The notes: generated from the sequence alone by a model not told the origin. A stretch of 64,000 nt of DNA from Pseudoponticoccus marisrubri (GCF_001482405.1 NZ_LPXO01000003.1:186001-250000); one strand, 5' to 3'; numbered from the stretch's first letter, positions 32,325 through 41,147 are shown. Numbers and translations are program-made.

Positions 32325-33587
32325 ATGGCACGTCGCGTTGTGGTCACGGGGTTGGGACTTGTCACGCCGCTGGCCTGCGGGGTCGAGGAAACGTGGTCGC
32401 GGCTGCTGGACGGGCAGTCGGGCGCCGGCACGATCTCCAAGTTCGATGCCAGCCACCTGGCCACGACCTATGCCTGCGAGGTCCCCTATGGCGACGGGAC
32501 GGACGGGACGTTCAACGCCGATCTCTACATGGACAAGAAGGAACAGCGGAAGGTCGACGAGTTCATCCGCTTCGGCATAGCCGCGGCCGAGCAGGCCGTG
32601 TCGGATGCCGGCTGGAAGCCCGAGTCGGAGGAGGACCGGCTGCGCACCGGTGTCATGGTCGGCTCCGGCATCGGCGGGCTGAACGCCATCGCCGAGACGG
32701 CCTACCTGATCCGCGACAAGGGCGCGCGGCGCGTGTCGCCCTTCTTCATCCCCGGCGCGCTGATCAACCTGATCTCGGGCAACATCTCGATCAAGTACGG
32801 CTTCAAGGGGCCGAACCACGCGGTGGTCACGGCCTGTTCGACCGGGGCGCATGCGATCGGTGACGCGGCGCGGCTGATCAAGTATGGCGATGCCGAGGTG
32901 ATGATCGCCGGCGGTGCCGAGGCGGCCATCTCGGAGATCGGGATTGCCGGGTTCAACGCCTGCAAGGCGCTGTCGACCAAGCGCGGCGATGCGCCCGAGA
33001 CCGCGAGCCGCCCCTATGATGCCGATCGCGACGGGTTCGTGATGGGCGAAGGCGCGGGCGTCGTGGTGCTGGAGGAATACGAACACGCAAGGGCGCGTGG
33101 CGCGAAGATCTATGCCGAGGTCTGCGGCTACGGCCTGTCGGGGGATGCCTATCACATCACCGCACCTTCCGAGGATGGCGAGGGCGGCGAGCGTTCGATG
33201 CGCGCGGCGCTGCGCGATGCCGGGCTGGAGCCGGCGGCGCTGGACTACATCAACGCGCATGGCACCTCGACCATGGCCGACGTGATCGAGCTGGGCGCGG
33301 TGGAGCGGATGCTGGGCGATGCGGCCGGCACGGTCACCATGTCCTCGACCAAATCCTCGACCGGGCACCTTCTGGGCGCGGCCGGCGCGATCGAGGCGAT
33401 CTTCTCGATCCTCGCGATCCGCGACCAGGTGGCGCCGCCGACGATCAACCTCGACACCCCGGCGGTCGAGACCGCGATCGACCTGGCGCCCAATGCCAAG
33501 CGCGAACGCGCGATCTCCTATGCCCTGTCCAACTCCTTCGGGTTCGGCGGCACCAATGCCAGCGTGATCTTCGGGAAAACGGAGTAA
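32325..33587 (+). CDS. fabF: 3-oxoacyl-[acyl-carrier-protein] synthase II
   Basis: A 420-residue condensing enzyme. The catalytic Cys lies in VVTACSTGAHAIGDA, the two His in INAHGTSTMAD and KSSTGHLLGAAG, and the C-terminal GFGGTNASVIF loop is intact. FabF extends malonyl-ACP-fed acyl chains and makes cis-vaccenate at low temperature. ATG 32325 follows GGAAGGG by 6 bases. mltG begins 6 bases past the stop, so the two genes form an operon. Confidence 0.97.
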   Translation: MARRVVVTGLGLVTPLACGVEETWSRLLDGQSGAGTISKFDASHLATTYACEVPYGDGTDGTFNADLYMDKKEQRKVDEFIRFGIAAAEQAVSDAGWKPESEEDRLRTGVMVGSGIGGLNAIAETAYLIRDKGARRVSPFFIPGALINLISGNISIKYGFKGPNHAVVTACSTGAHAIGDAARLIKYGDAEVMIAGGAEAAISEIGIAGFNACKALSTKRGDAPETASRPYDADRDGFVMGEGAGVVVLEEYEHARARGAKIYAEVCGYGLSGDAYHITAPSEDGEGGERSMRAALRDAGLEPAALDYINAHGTSTMADVIELGAVERMLGDAAGTVTMSSTKSSTGHLLGAAGAIEAIFSILAIRDQVAPPTINLDTPAVETAIDLAPNAKRERAISYALSNSFGFGGTNASVIFGKTE

Positions 33588-33593
33588 GCTTTC

Positions 33594-34748
33594 ATGTGGC
33601 GCAACATCGCCTCGAACGCGCTGACCTTCCTGGTCGTCGCGGTCTTTCTCTTGGGCGGCGTGCTGATCTGGGCGCAGAGCGAATACAGCGCCGAGGGGCC
33701 CTTGCCCCAGCCGATCTGCCTTGACGTGCCGCGCGGCACGAACATGGGTCGCGTGTCCGAGAACCTGGCCGAGCGCGGCGCGATCAAGAGCGCCGTGCTG
33801 TTCCGGCTGGGCGCGGATTACACCGACCGGACGCAGCAGCTGAAGGCGGGCAGCTATCTCGTGCCCGAGGGCGCCTCGATGTCCGAGATCACCGATATCG
33901 TGACCCGCGGCGGCGCCTCGACCTGCGGTACCGAGGTGGTCTATCGCATCGGCATCACTCGCGCGACCGTGCAGGTGCGCGAGATCGACCCCGCCACCGG
34001 CCGCTACGAGGAGCAGGCGAGCTTCGATCCGGCCGAGGGCGCGCCCGACATCTATGCCGAGGTGCGCGCTGCCGGCGACACCCGCTACCGCGTCGCGCTG
34101 GCCGAGGGCGTGACCAGCTGGCAGGTGATCGAGGAGCTCAAGCAGGTCGACATCCTCGAGGGCGAGGTGGACGTGCCCGAAGAGGGCTCGCTCGCGCCCG
34201 ACAGCTACGAGATCACGCCGGGCGACACGCGCGCCGCGCTGATCACCCGCATGCAGGACGCGCAGGAGCTGCGCCTCGCGCGGGCCTGGGCCGAGCGGGC
34301 CGATGACCTGCCGCTGGAGACGCCGCAGGAGGCGCTGATCCTGGCCTCGATCATCGAGAAGGAGACCGGCGGCCCCGAGGAGCGCCCGCAGGTGGCCAGC
34401 GTCTTCGTCAACCGCCTGAACCGCGGCATGCGCCTGCAGACCGACCCCACGGTGATCTACGGCATCACGCAAGGAGAGGGGCCGCTGGGCCGCGGCCTGC
34501 GCCAGTCCGAGCTGCGCGCGCGGACCGAGTACAACACCTACGTGATCGACGGCCTGCCGCCCACGCCCATCGCCAACCCGGGCCGGGCGAGCATCGAGGC
34601 GGCGCTGAACCCGGCGGACACGGATTACATCTATTTCGTGGCGCGCACGCTTGATCCGTCGGACGGGCACAACTTTGCCACCACTTTGGATGAGCACAAC
34701 CGCAACGTGGCCGCCTACCGCGCGCTGGAGCGGGCCCGCGACAACTGA
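33594..34748 (+). CDS. mltG: Endolytic murein transglycosylase MltG
   Basis: A 384-residue YceG-like protein. One N-terminal membrane helix (about 8-26), a LysM-like N-terminal domain with VPRGTNMGRVSENLAERG, and a catalytic part with ILASIIEKETGGPEERP (catalytic Glu) and MRLQTDPTVIYG. MltG cuts nascent glycan strands near the division and elongation machineries. Normal length and intact motifs. A good terminator follows. Confidence 0.96.
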   Translation: MWRNIASNALTFLVVAVFLLGGVLIWAQSEYSAEGPLPQPICLDVPRGTNMGRVSENLAERGAIKSAVLFRLGADYTDRTQQLKAGSYLVPEGASMSEITDIVTRGGASTCGTEVVYRIGITRATVQVREIDPATGRYEEQASFDPAEGAPDIYAEVRAAGDTRYRVALAEGVTSWQVIEELKQVDILEGEVDVPEEGSLAPDSYEITPGDTRAALITRMQDAQELRLARAWAERADDLPLETPQEALILASIIEKETGGPEERPQVASVFVNRLNRGMRLQTDPTVIYGITQGEGPLGRGLRQSELRARTEYNTYVIDGLPPTPIANPGRASIEAALNPADTDYIYFVARTLDPSDGHNFATTLDEHNRNVAAYRALERARDN

Positions 34749-34759
34749 GGCCCCTTTGG

Positions 34760-34785
34760 GCCGGCCCATCGCGGGCCGGCTTTTT
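34760..34785 (+). terminator. Rho-independent terminator of fabF-mltG
   Basis: GCCGGCCC (34760-34767) pairs with GGGCCGGC (34773-34780) around ATCGC, followed by TTTTT. Twelve bases after the mltG stop. Confidence 0.9.
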
Positions 34786-34822
34786 CCGGGCCGCCCGTCC
34801 GACCACGTGACCCCGGGACATG

Positions 34823-34855
34823 AAAAAAGGTGCGCCGCCATTGGGCGGGGCACCT
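34823..34855 (-). terminator. Rho-independent terminator of infC
   Basis: On the minus strand AAGGTGCCCCGCC and GGCGGCGCACCTT pair with one mismatch around a CAAT loop, then TTTTTC. It is back to back with the mltG terminator. Confidence 0.85.
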
Positions 34856-34912
34856 TGTCATCATCGTCGCGCGTGTCGTGACGGGCCACTAAAGGCCGGC
34901 CCGGATCCCGGT

Positions 34913-35458
34913 CTACCGGGCGGAGGGCCCGATCATCATGACCATCTGGCGGCCTTCCATCTTGGGCATGTTCTCGACCTTGCCGATTTCCTTGACGTCC
35001 TCGGCAATGCGCTGAAGCAGGTTGCGCCCCAGATCCTGGTGCGCCATCTCGCGGCCGCGGAAGCGCAGCGTCACCTTCACCTTGTCGCCGTTCTCGAGAA
35101 AGCGGAAGACGTTGCGCATTTTGACGTCATAGTCATGCGTGTCCGTGCCGGGACGGAACTTCACTTCCTTGACCTCGATGGTCTTCTGCTTCTTGCGGGC
35201 CTCGGATTCGCGCTTTTGCTGTTCGTACTTGAACTTGCCGTAATCCATGATCTTGCAGACCGGCGGATTGGCGTTCGGCGAAATCTCGACGAGGTCCAGT
35301 CCGGCCTGTTCGGCCAGCTCCATCGCGCGGGACGGGGGAACGACCCCGACATTCTCGCCCTCGGCTCCGATCAGGCGGATTTCGGGGGCGCGGATGCGGT
35401 CGTTGACTCGGGGGCCTGTGTCGCGCGTCGGGGGCGCGTTGTGCGGTCGGCGGGCTAT
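34913..35458 (-). CDS. infC: Translation initiation factor IF-3, non-AUG (AUA) start
   Basis: A 181-residue IF-3. The N-domain begins [19 protein letters not shown] and carries the [12 protein letters not shown] block; the helix linker has the lysine/arginine-rich [14 protein letters not shown]; the C-domain contains [14 protein letters not shown]. The only ATG in frame (35323) would remove the first 45 residues, half of the conserved N-domain. The frame reaches back to an ATA codon at 35458, seven bases after AGGAG, and conserved protein sequence begins exactly there. infC is known for rare start codons (AUU in E. coli) through which IF-3 limits its own synthesis. Confidence 0.9.
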   Translation of the reverse strand: MARRPHNAPPTRDTGPRVNDRIRAPEIRLIGAEGENVGVVPPSRAMELAEQAGLDLVEISPNANPPVCKIMDYGKFKYEQQKRESEARKKQKTIEVKEVKFRPGTDTHDYDVKMRNVFRFLENGDKVKVTLRFRGREMAHQDLGRNLLQRIAEDVKEIGKVENMPKMEGRQMVMMIGPSAR

Positions 35459-35654
35459 TGGAGGACTCCTTTTCCAATGCGGATCAGGTCGGCAGGGTAA
35501 ACACGCCGCAGACCTGTTTCAAGCGACAAATCGCCGGTGTTTTGCCGCGCTGCGGCGCTTTGGTCTTGCAGTGACCGGGTCAGAAGGTCACATCTCGGGC
35601 AGTGCGCGCGCGAACGGGTGTCGGGCGTTGGTGTTTTAACGGAGGGACTCTGAC

Positions 35655-37109
35655 ATGAGAAACCTGATCCTGGCGATCGTGGCGGCTGTCGTCGCCGTGG
35701 GCGGCTACCTTTGGTATTCCGGCCAGACGGCCGAGGATGCGGCCGAGCAGGCCGCGGTGACGGCGGACGAGGCGGCGGATGCGGCGCAGGAAGCGGCCGA
35801 GGATGCGGCGGAAAGCGCCTCTGACGCGGTGGACGCGACGGCCGATGCCGTGGCCGACGCGGTCGAGGCCGCCGACGAGGCGGTGAACGAGGCGGCCGAG
35901 AACGTGGCCGATGCCGTGGACGCGGCGACCGAAAGCGCCGAGGCGGCCGTTGATGCGGCTTCCGATGCGCTGGACGCGGCGGCGGCCGACGTGGCCGATG
36001 CGGCCGAGGCCGCGACCGATGCCGTGGACGCGACCGCCGATGCGGCCGCCGATGCCGCGGCGGACGCGGTCGAGGCTGCCAGCGCCGCGGCCGATGACGC
36101 CGCCGAAGCGGCGGATGCCGCTGTCGATGCCACCGTCGCCGGCGCTGCCGATCTGGCCGAGGACGCGCAGGAGCAGGCCGACGCGGCCGCCGCCGCGGCC
36201 GATGCGGCGGTCGAAGATGCCGTCGAGGCGGCCTCGGATCTTGCCGATGCCGGCGCCGATGCAGCCGCCGATGCGGTGACCGACGTGGCCGAAACCGCGC
36301 AGGATCTCGCCGATGCGGCCTCCGACGTGGCCGATGACGCGGTCGAGGCCACGGCCGAGGCGGCGGATGAGGCTGCCGAGGCGACCGAGCAGGCCGCGGA
36401 CGCCACGGCAGAGGCCGCGGATGACGCGGTCGAGACGGCGACCGATACGGCCGAGGCCACCGCCGAGGCGGCGGACGAGGCGGTAGATACGGCGGCCGAA
36501 ACCACCGAAGAGGCGGCCGAAGCCAATGCCGAGGCAGCGGATGAGGCGGTCGAGACAGCGACCGACACGGCCGAGGCGACCGTAGAAGCGGCGGAGGACG
36601 CGGTCGACAGCGCGGCAGAGACCACCGAGGAAGCGGCTGAAGCTACGGCAGAGGCGGCGGACGAAGCGGTCGACACCGCAGCCGAAACCACCGAGGAAGC
36701 GGCTGAGGCGACTGCGGAAGCGGCGGACGAGGCGGTCGACACCGCGGCAGAGACCACCGAGGAAGCGGCCGAGGCGACTGCGGAAGCGGCGGACGAGGCG
36801 GTCGACACCGCGGCCGAGACCACCGAAGACGCGGCCGAGGCGACCGAGGAAGCCGCGGAGAGCGCGGCCGATGCCACGGCGGATGCGGCCGAGACAGCGG
36901 CGGAGGCCACCGGCGAGGCGGCCACCGATATCGAGGAGCTGCTGACCGTCGAGGGTTTCGATTACGACCAAGTGGCCGAGTATATCGAGAACTCCGAGCT
37001 CAACCAGATCGCCAAAGCGGCCGCGCAATCGCTGCTGCAGCAGGTGCAGGACGACCCCGAGGCGCTGCAATCCACGCTGGAAAACCTGCGCGAGCAACTG
37101 GGTCTCTGA
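35655..37109 (+). CDS. Acidic Ala/Asp/Glu repeat membrane-anchored protein
   Basis: A 484-residue protein starting after GGAGGG. Residues 2-22 are a membrane anchor (RNLILAIVAAVVAVGGYLWYS). Residues about 25-420 consist almost only of Ala, Asp, Glu, Thr, Val and Ser in 11-residue phases; the C-terminal half of this stretch has a 22-residue unit, AEAADEAVDTAAETTEEAAE plus AT, repeated nearly exactly at least three times (66-bp DNA repeats, about 36640-36830). From Arg2 to the Lys in QIAKAA near residue 450 I find no Lys or Arg. The last ~60 residues form a separate helical domain (IEELLTVEGFDYDQVAEYIE...LREQLGL). The repeats predict a long amphipathic or coiled helix, probably in the periplasm. 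Function unknown. Confidence 0.85.
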   Translation: MRNLILAIVAAVVAVGGYLWYSGQTAEDAAEQAAVTADEAADAAQEAAEDAAESASDAVDATADAVADAVEAADEAVNEAAENVADAVDAATESAEAAVDAASDALDAAAADVADAAEAATDAVDATADAAADAAADAVEAASAAADDAAEAADAAVDATVAGAADLAEDAQEQADAAAAAADAAVEDAVEAASDLADAGADAAADAVTDVAETAQDLADAASDVADDAVEATAEAADEAAEATEQAADATAEAADDAVETATDTAEATAEAADEAVDTAAETTEEAAEANAEAADEAVETATDTAEATVEAAEDAVDSAAETTEEAAEATAEAADEAVDTAAETTEEAAEATAEAADEAVDTAAETTEEAAEATAEAADEAVDTAAETTEDAAEATEEAAESAADATADAAETAAEATGEAATDIEELLTVEGFDYDQVAEYIENSELNQIAKAAAQSLLQQVQDDPEALQSTLENLREQLGL

Positions 37110-37137
37110 CCCCGTTCGCCAGACGCAGCATCATGAT

Positions 37138-37171
37138 GCCACGCCGGATCCCCGGCGTGGCGTTTTTTTTT
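37138..37171 (+). terminator. Rho-independent terminator of the acidic repeat gene
   Basis: GCCACGCCGG (37138-37147) pairs with CCGGCGTGGC (37152-37161) around ATCC, then G followed by nine T. A textbook terminator. Confidence 0.95.
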
Positions 37172-37191
37172 GCACGATGACGGTGCCGCAT

Positions 37192-37228
37192 GAAAAAGCC
37201 CCCGATCCGGGCCGCGGATCGGAGGCTC
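37192..37228 (-). terminator. Rho-independent terminator of ferredoxin-NADP reductase
   Basis: On the minus strand AGCCTCCGATCCG and CGGATCGGGGGCT pair with minor mismatch, then TTTTTC. It starts 22 bases past the reductase stop. Confidence 0.8.
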
Positions 37229-37249
37229 TGTCGACGAATGGTTCGCGGC

Positions 37250-38113
37250 TCAGTCCAGGAAGGCCTTCTCGACCACGTAATGCTTGGGATCGGAATTCGC
37301 GCCCTCCTCGAGCCCGTATTCCTCGAGCATCGCCTTCAGTTCGAGGTTGAAGGCCAGGTTGCCGCAGATCATCGCGCGGTCGGTCTCGGGCGAGAGCGGT
37401 GCGACGCCGAGATCCGCAAAGACCTCGCCCGAACGCATCAGGTCGGTGATCCGGCCCATCTTGGGGCTCTCCTCGCGCGTGGTCGTGGGGTAGTAGCGGA
37501 TCTTGTCGGCAAACCCTTCGCCCATGAGCTCGGCCAGCATCTCGTCCTGCCGGATCTCCTCGATCAGCTGGGCGCCATAGGCCAGCTCGCCGACCTCGCG
37601 GCAGGTATGGGTGATGATGACCTCGTCGTAATCCTCGAAGGTCTGCGGCTCGCGCAGGAGGCTGGCAAAGGGGGCGAACCCGGTGCCGGTGGCAAAGAGC
37701 CACAACCGCTTGCCGGGCAGCAGCGCGTCATGCACCAGCGTGCCAACGGGCTTGGGGCGCAGGATGATCTGGTCGCCGGGCCGGATATGTTGCAGCTTCG
37801 AGGTGAGCGGGCCGTCCTGCACCTTGATCGAGTAGAATTCCAGCTCGTCATCCCAGGCCGGCGAGGCGATGGAATAGGCGCGCAGCAGCGGCTTCTGCTT
37901 GCCCGTCTTGGGGTCCGGGTCGCCCATCAGCCCGATCATGACGAACTCGCCAGAACGGAAGCGCAGGCTGGCCGGCCGCGTGCAGCGGAACGAGAACAGC
38001 CGGTCGGTCCAATGGGTCACCTGGGTGACGGTCTGGGCGTCGGGCACGGCCAGCTTGCGGGGGGCGCGGGCCTCGGTGGCGGTGGCGTCGGTCACGGGCG
38101 TCATCTCTGTCAT
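37250..38113 (-). CDS. fpr: Ferredoxin--NADP reductase
   Basis: A 287-residue FAD enzyme of the bacterial subclass. The FAD motif RAYSIAS lies near residue 78, the NADP loop GTGFAPFASLL near 150, MICGNLAFN near 245, and the C-terminus ends YVVEKAFLD, typical of subclass I/II bacterial FPRs. It moves electrons between NADPH and ferredoxin or flavodoxin. Its neighbour, the sulfate reduction operon, includes a ferredoxin-type sulfite reductase, so this enzyme could supply its electrons. Confidence 0.93.
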   Translation of the reverse strand: MTEMTPVTDATATEARAPRKLAVPDAQTVTQVTHWTDRLFSFRCTRPASLRFRSGEFVMIGLMGDPDPKTGKQKPLLRAYSIASPAWDDELEFYSIKVQDGPLTSKLQHIRPGDQIILRPKPVGTLVHDALLPGKRLWLFATGTGFAPFASLLREPQTFEDYDEVIITHTCREVGELAYGAQLIEEIRQDEMLAELMGEGFADKIRYYPTTTREESPKMGRITDLMRSGEVFADLGVAPLSPETDRAMICGNLAFNLELKAMLEEYGLEEGANSDPKHYVVEKAFLD

Positions 38114-38205
38114 GGTATCCTCTGCCGATGCGTCTAAACCGGCATCCCTTATCTAGCTTTGATCTGCATCAGGTGAAAGGCGACGCGGGCGCGCAGGCGC
38201 GCGCC

Positions 38206-38289
38206 GCCGCCCTTCGGGCGGCGCAAGGCGCTTGCAAGCGCCTTGAACGCGGGCGGCAGCCCGCGTCGAAGCGCCTTTGCAAGGCGCTT
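38206..38289. repeat. Palindrome cluster 2
   Basis: Between the DUF934 and fpr genes. GCCGCCC-TTC-GGGCGGC (38206-38222), then the palindrome of 22 bp at 38224-38245 centred on CTTGCAAG, then ACGCGGGC-GGCA-GCCCGCGT (38247-38266), then AAGCGCCTT-TGC-AAGGCGCTT (38269-38289). The layout, size and TTGCAAG centre match cluster 1 at 11.5 kb. Confidence 0.85.
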
Positions 38290-38301
38290 GGCCGCCCGGG
38301 A

Positions 38302-38691
38302 TCAGGCGGTGCCGCGCAGGCGGGCCTGGTAGTCATGCGCGCGCCAATCGGCGCGGAAGACCCATTGATCCTCGGGCTGGCGGCTGGCCAGCGCCGCGTC
38401 GATCTCGACCTCGTCGAACCCGGCACGCCGCGCCATCGCGTATTGGTCGGCGATGACATGGCCGCGGGCACGCAGCCGGCCGCGATAGCCGCGCAGCCGC
38501 AGCAGTCGCGCCAGGGTGAAGCCGCGCCCGTCGGCGAAGCTGGGGAAGTCGATGCGGATCATCTCGACCGCCTCGTCCGGGGCCAGCGTGGCGGGGTCGG
38601 TATCCGAGGGCAGGTCCAGCGCCCGCGCGCCGTCGAAGCCCCCTGTCCAGTCGTCGGCGGCAAAGCCGGTATCGGTCACGATGACGCTCAT
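38302..38691 (-). CDS. DUF934 protein of the sulfate assimilation operon
   Basis: A 129-residue soluble protein with IRIDFPSFADGRGFTLARLLR and RLRARGHVIADQYAMARRAGFDEVEI, the DUF934 signature. The gene is nearly always found directly after sulfite reductase and cysH genes and is thought to help sulfite reduction, but its job is not known. ATG 38691 overlaps the cysH stop by 4 bases (ATGA). Confidence 0.88.
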   Translation of the reverse strand: MSVIVTDTGFAADDWTGGFDGARALDLPSDTDPATLAPDEAVEMIRIDFPSFADGRGFTLARLLRLRGYRGRLRARGHVIADQYAMARRAGFDEVEIDAALASRQPEDQWVFRADWRAHDYQARLRGTA

Positions 38692-39470
38692 GCGCGCTCT
38701 CCTTGTCTGACGGCGCGGCCCTCCACGAAATGGATGCCGCATTCTTCCTTGTCCTCGCCGCGCCAGCGCCCGGCGCGGGGATCTTCGCCCTCGGCCACGC
38801 GCGAGGTGCAGGGCTGGCAGCCGATCGAGGGGTAGCCGCGCGCCACCAGCGGGTGCCGGGGCAGGCGGTTCTCTTCCATGTAATGGCGCACGTCCTGAGG
38901 CCCCCAATGGGCCAGCGGGTTGACCTTGATCCGGCCCGTGGACTCCTCCAGCTCGAAGAAATCCAGCGTCGCCCGGCTGGCGCTCTGGTAGCGCTTGCGC
39001 CCGGTGATCCAGCCGTCGAAGCCCTGCAGGGCCCGTTCCAGCGGCACCGTCTTGCGCAGCGCGCAGCAGGCATCCTTGTCCGACAGGCGCAGCGCGCCAT
39101 AGGGATCGCGCGCCTCGAGATCCCGCGCCTCGGTGCGGATGATCCGCACGTCGTCCAGCCGCAGCCGCTCGGCCACCTCCTGCTGGTAAGCCAGCGTCTC
39201 GGTAAAGAGCAGCCGCGTGTCGATGAAGATCACCGGCGTCGCCCGGTCGACCATCGCGACCAGATGCAGCAGCGCCACGGATTCGGCCCCGAAGGAGGAA
39301 ACCATGGCGATGCGCCCGGCCTCGGGGTCGCGCAGCGCCCCCTCCAGCACGGCCGTGGCGCCGTGATGGCGGTAACGCGCGTTGAGCGTGGCCACGCGGG
39401 CCCGCAGCGCCGCCCGGTCCGGTTCGGCCGGGGCGGGCCCGGTGGCCTTGGTGGTCAGGGCAGGGGGCAT
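38688..39470 (-). CDS. cysH: Adenylyl-sulfate reductase, CysH family
   Basis: A 260-residue assimilatory reductase. It carries both cysteine pairs, DACCALRK and IGCQPCTSRV, that bind a 4Fe-4S cluster, so it should act on APS rather than PAPS, and the C-terminal catalytic Cys in EECGIHFVEG. It makes sulfite for cysteine synthesis. The gene starts 3 bases before the upstream sulfite reductase stop and overlaps the DUF934 start. Confidence 0.94.
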   Translation of the reverse strand: MPPALTTKATGPAPAEPDRAALRARVATLNARYRHHGATAVLEGALRDPEAGRIAMVSSFGAESVALLHLVAMVDRATPVIFIDTRLLFTETLAYQQEVAERLRLDDVRIIRTEARDLEARDPYGALRLSDKDACCALRKTVPLERALQGFDGWITGRKRYQSASRATLDFFELEESTGRIKVNPLAHWGPQDVRHYMEENRLPRHPLVARGYPSIGCQPCTSRVAEGEDPRAGRWRGEDKEECGIHFVEGRAVRQGERA

Positions 39471-39473
39471 GGC

Positions 39474-41147
39474 TCAGGCCGCCCGCGCGTTCTTGCCATC
39501 CGCCGCGCCGTAGAGTGCCTCCTTGAAGGGCGCCATGCCGAGCCGCCGGTAGCTTTCCAAGAAGCTTTCCTCGGGCGAGCTGCGATGCGCGAGATAGGCC
39601 TCGACCAGCCGCTCGATCGCGGGGATGATCTCCTCGGCCGAGAAGCCCGGCCCGGTGCGGTCGCCCAGGCTGGCCGTCTCGGTATGATCGCCGCCCAGCG
39701 TGATCTGGTAGTTCTCGACGCCGGCGCGGTCGAGCCCGAGAATGCCGATATGGCCCACATGGTGATGGCCGCAGGCATTGATGCAGCCCGAGATCTTGAT
39801 CTTGAGTTCACCGATCTCGTGCTCGAGCTTCAGCTCGTCGAAACGCGTGGCGATCTGTTGCGCGATGGGGATCGAGCGGGCGGTGGCCAGCGCGCAGTAA
39901 TCCATGCCCGGGCAGGCGATGATGTCCGAGATCAGCCCGATATTGGCGGTGGCCAGCCCGTTTGGCTTCAGGATCGCGTGGATCTCGGGCAGATCGGCCT
40001 TGCGGATATGCGGCAGGATCACGTTCTGCTCGTGGCTGATGCGCAGCTCGTCATGGCCGAAGCGCTCGGCGATATCGGCCAGCACACGCATCTGTGCGGC
40101 GGTGGCATCGCCCGGAGTCGCGCCATGCGCCTTGAGCGAGACCTGCACGATGGCATGGCCGGGCGCGCGATGCGCCGACAGGTTGGTATCGGCCCAGGAA
40201 CGGAAGACCGGGTCGGCCGCGTAAGCGCGATCGAAGGCCTCGGTCGGTGCCTCCGTCAGGGCGGGCGGGGCAAAGGCTGCGCGGATCTCGTCGAACAGTG
40301 CGAGGTCGGTGCCGTCGAAAGCGGCGCGCGTCTCGGCAAAGCGGGCCTCCACCAGGCGGCGGATCTCGTCGATGCCATGCTCGTGCACGGTGATCTTGAT
40401 GCGCGACTTGTACTTGTTGTCGCGCCGCCCCAGCAGGTTCCAGACCGAGACCACGGCCTCGACATAAGGCAGCAGGTCGGCCTGCGGCACGAACGCGGCG
40501 ATCACCTTGCCGATCATGGGCGTGCGGCCAAGCCCGCCGCCCACCAGCACCTGGTAGCCGATCTCGCCGTCGCGCGTCACGATGCGCAGCGCAAGGTCAT
40601 GTGCGGCGGTCACGGCGCGGTCGTTCGGAGCGCCGGTCACGGCGATCTTGAACTTGCGCGGCAGGAACTGGAACTCGGGATGGTCGGTCGACGATTGCCG
40701 CAGCAGCTCGGCCACGGGGCGCGGATCGGCGATCTCGTCCGCGGCGGCCCCGGCGAAGTGATCGGCGGTCACGTTGCGGATCGTGTTGCCCGAGGTCTGG
40801 ATCGCGTGCATGCCCACCTCGGCCAGCGCATCCAGCATGTCGGGCACGTCACGCAGGGCGGGCCAGTTGAACTGGATGTTCTGGCGCGTGGTGAAATGGC
40901 CATAGCCCTTGTCCCAGCGCTCGGCCAGGTAGGCCAGCTGCCGCATCTGGGCGCTGTTCAGCGTGCCATAGGGGATGGCGACGCGCAGCATGTAGGCATG
41001 CAGCTGCAGGTAGAGGCCGTTCATAAGGCGCAGCGGCTTGAACTCGTCCTCGGTCAGGCTGCCGTCGATGCGGCGCTCGACCTGGGCGCGGAACTGGCGG
41101 TTGCGTTCGGCCACGAAGGCGGCGTCGAAATCGGTGTAGCGATACAT
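39474..41147 (-). CDS. Sulfite reductase, hemoprotein beta-type (ferredoxin or NADPH linked)
   Basis: A 557-residue nitrite/sulfite reductase. It shows the internal duplication of the family and the siroheme/4Fe-4S ligands in CPGMDYCALA and SGCINACGHHH, and TTRQNIQFNW in the first half. It reduces sulfite to sulfide with six electrons. No flavoprotein subunit gene is nearby, which suggests ferredoxin as donor. I start at MYRYTDFD after GAAGGA; an extension of 6 residues is possible. Lies between cysH and the DUF2849 gene. Confidence 0.93.
   Translation of the reverse strand: MYRYTDFDAAFVAERNRQFRAQVERRIDGSLTEDEFKPLRLMNGLYLQLHAYMLRVAIPYGTLNSAQMRQLAYLAERWDKGYGHFTTRQNIQFNWPALRDVPDMLDALAEVGMHAIQTSGNTIRNVTADHFAGAAADEIADPRPVAELLRQSSTDHPEFQFLPRKFKIAVTGAPNDRAVTAAHDLALRIVTRDGEIGYQVLVGGGLGRTPMIGKVIAAFVPQADLLPYVEAVVSVWNLLGRRDNKYKSRIKITVHEHGIDEIRRLVEARFAETRAAFDGTDLALFDEIRAAFAPPALTEAPTEAFDRAYAADPVFRSWADTNLSAHRAPGHAIVQVSLKAHGATPGDATAAQMRVLADIAERFGHDELRISHEQNVILPHIRKADLPEIHAILKPNGLATANIGLISDIIACPGMDYCALATARSIPIAQQIATRFDELKLEHEIGELKIKISGCINACGHHHVGHIGILGLDRAGVENYQITLGGDHTETASLGDRTGPGFSAEEIIPAIERLVEAYLAHRSSPEESFLESYRRLGMAPFKEALYGAADGKNARAA

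Noticed and set aside
32280-34889. 869-codon minus-strand frame across fabF and mltG
   Set aside because: Shadow frame; His/Arg/Gly-rich sequence without motif, while both plus-strand genes are intact.
35580-37097. 505-codon open frame antisense to the acidic repeat gene (Arg/Gly-rich product)
   Set aside because: GCN and GAN codons read backwards give no stops, so an open antisense frame is automatic. The plus strand has a Shine-Dalgarno, a membrane helix and a terminator.
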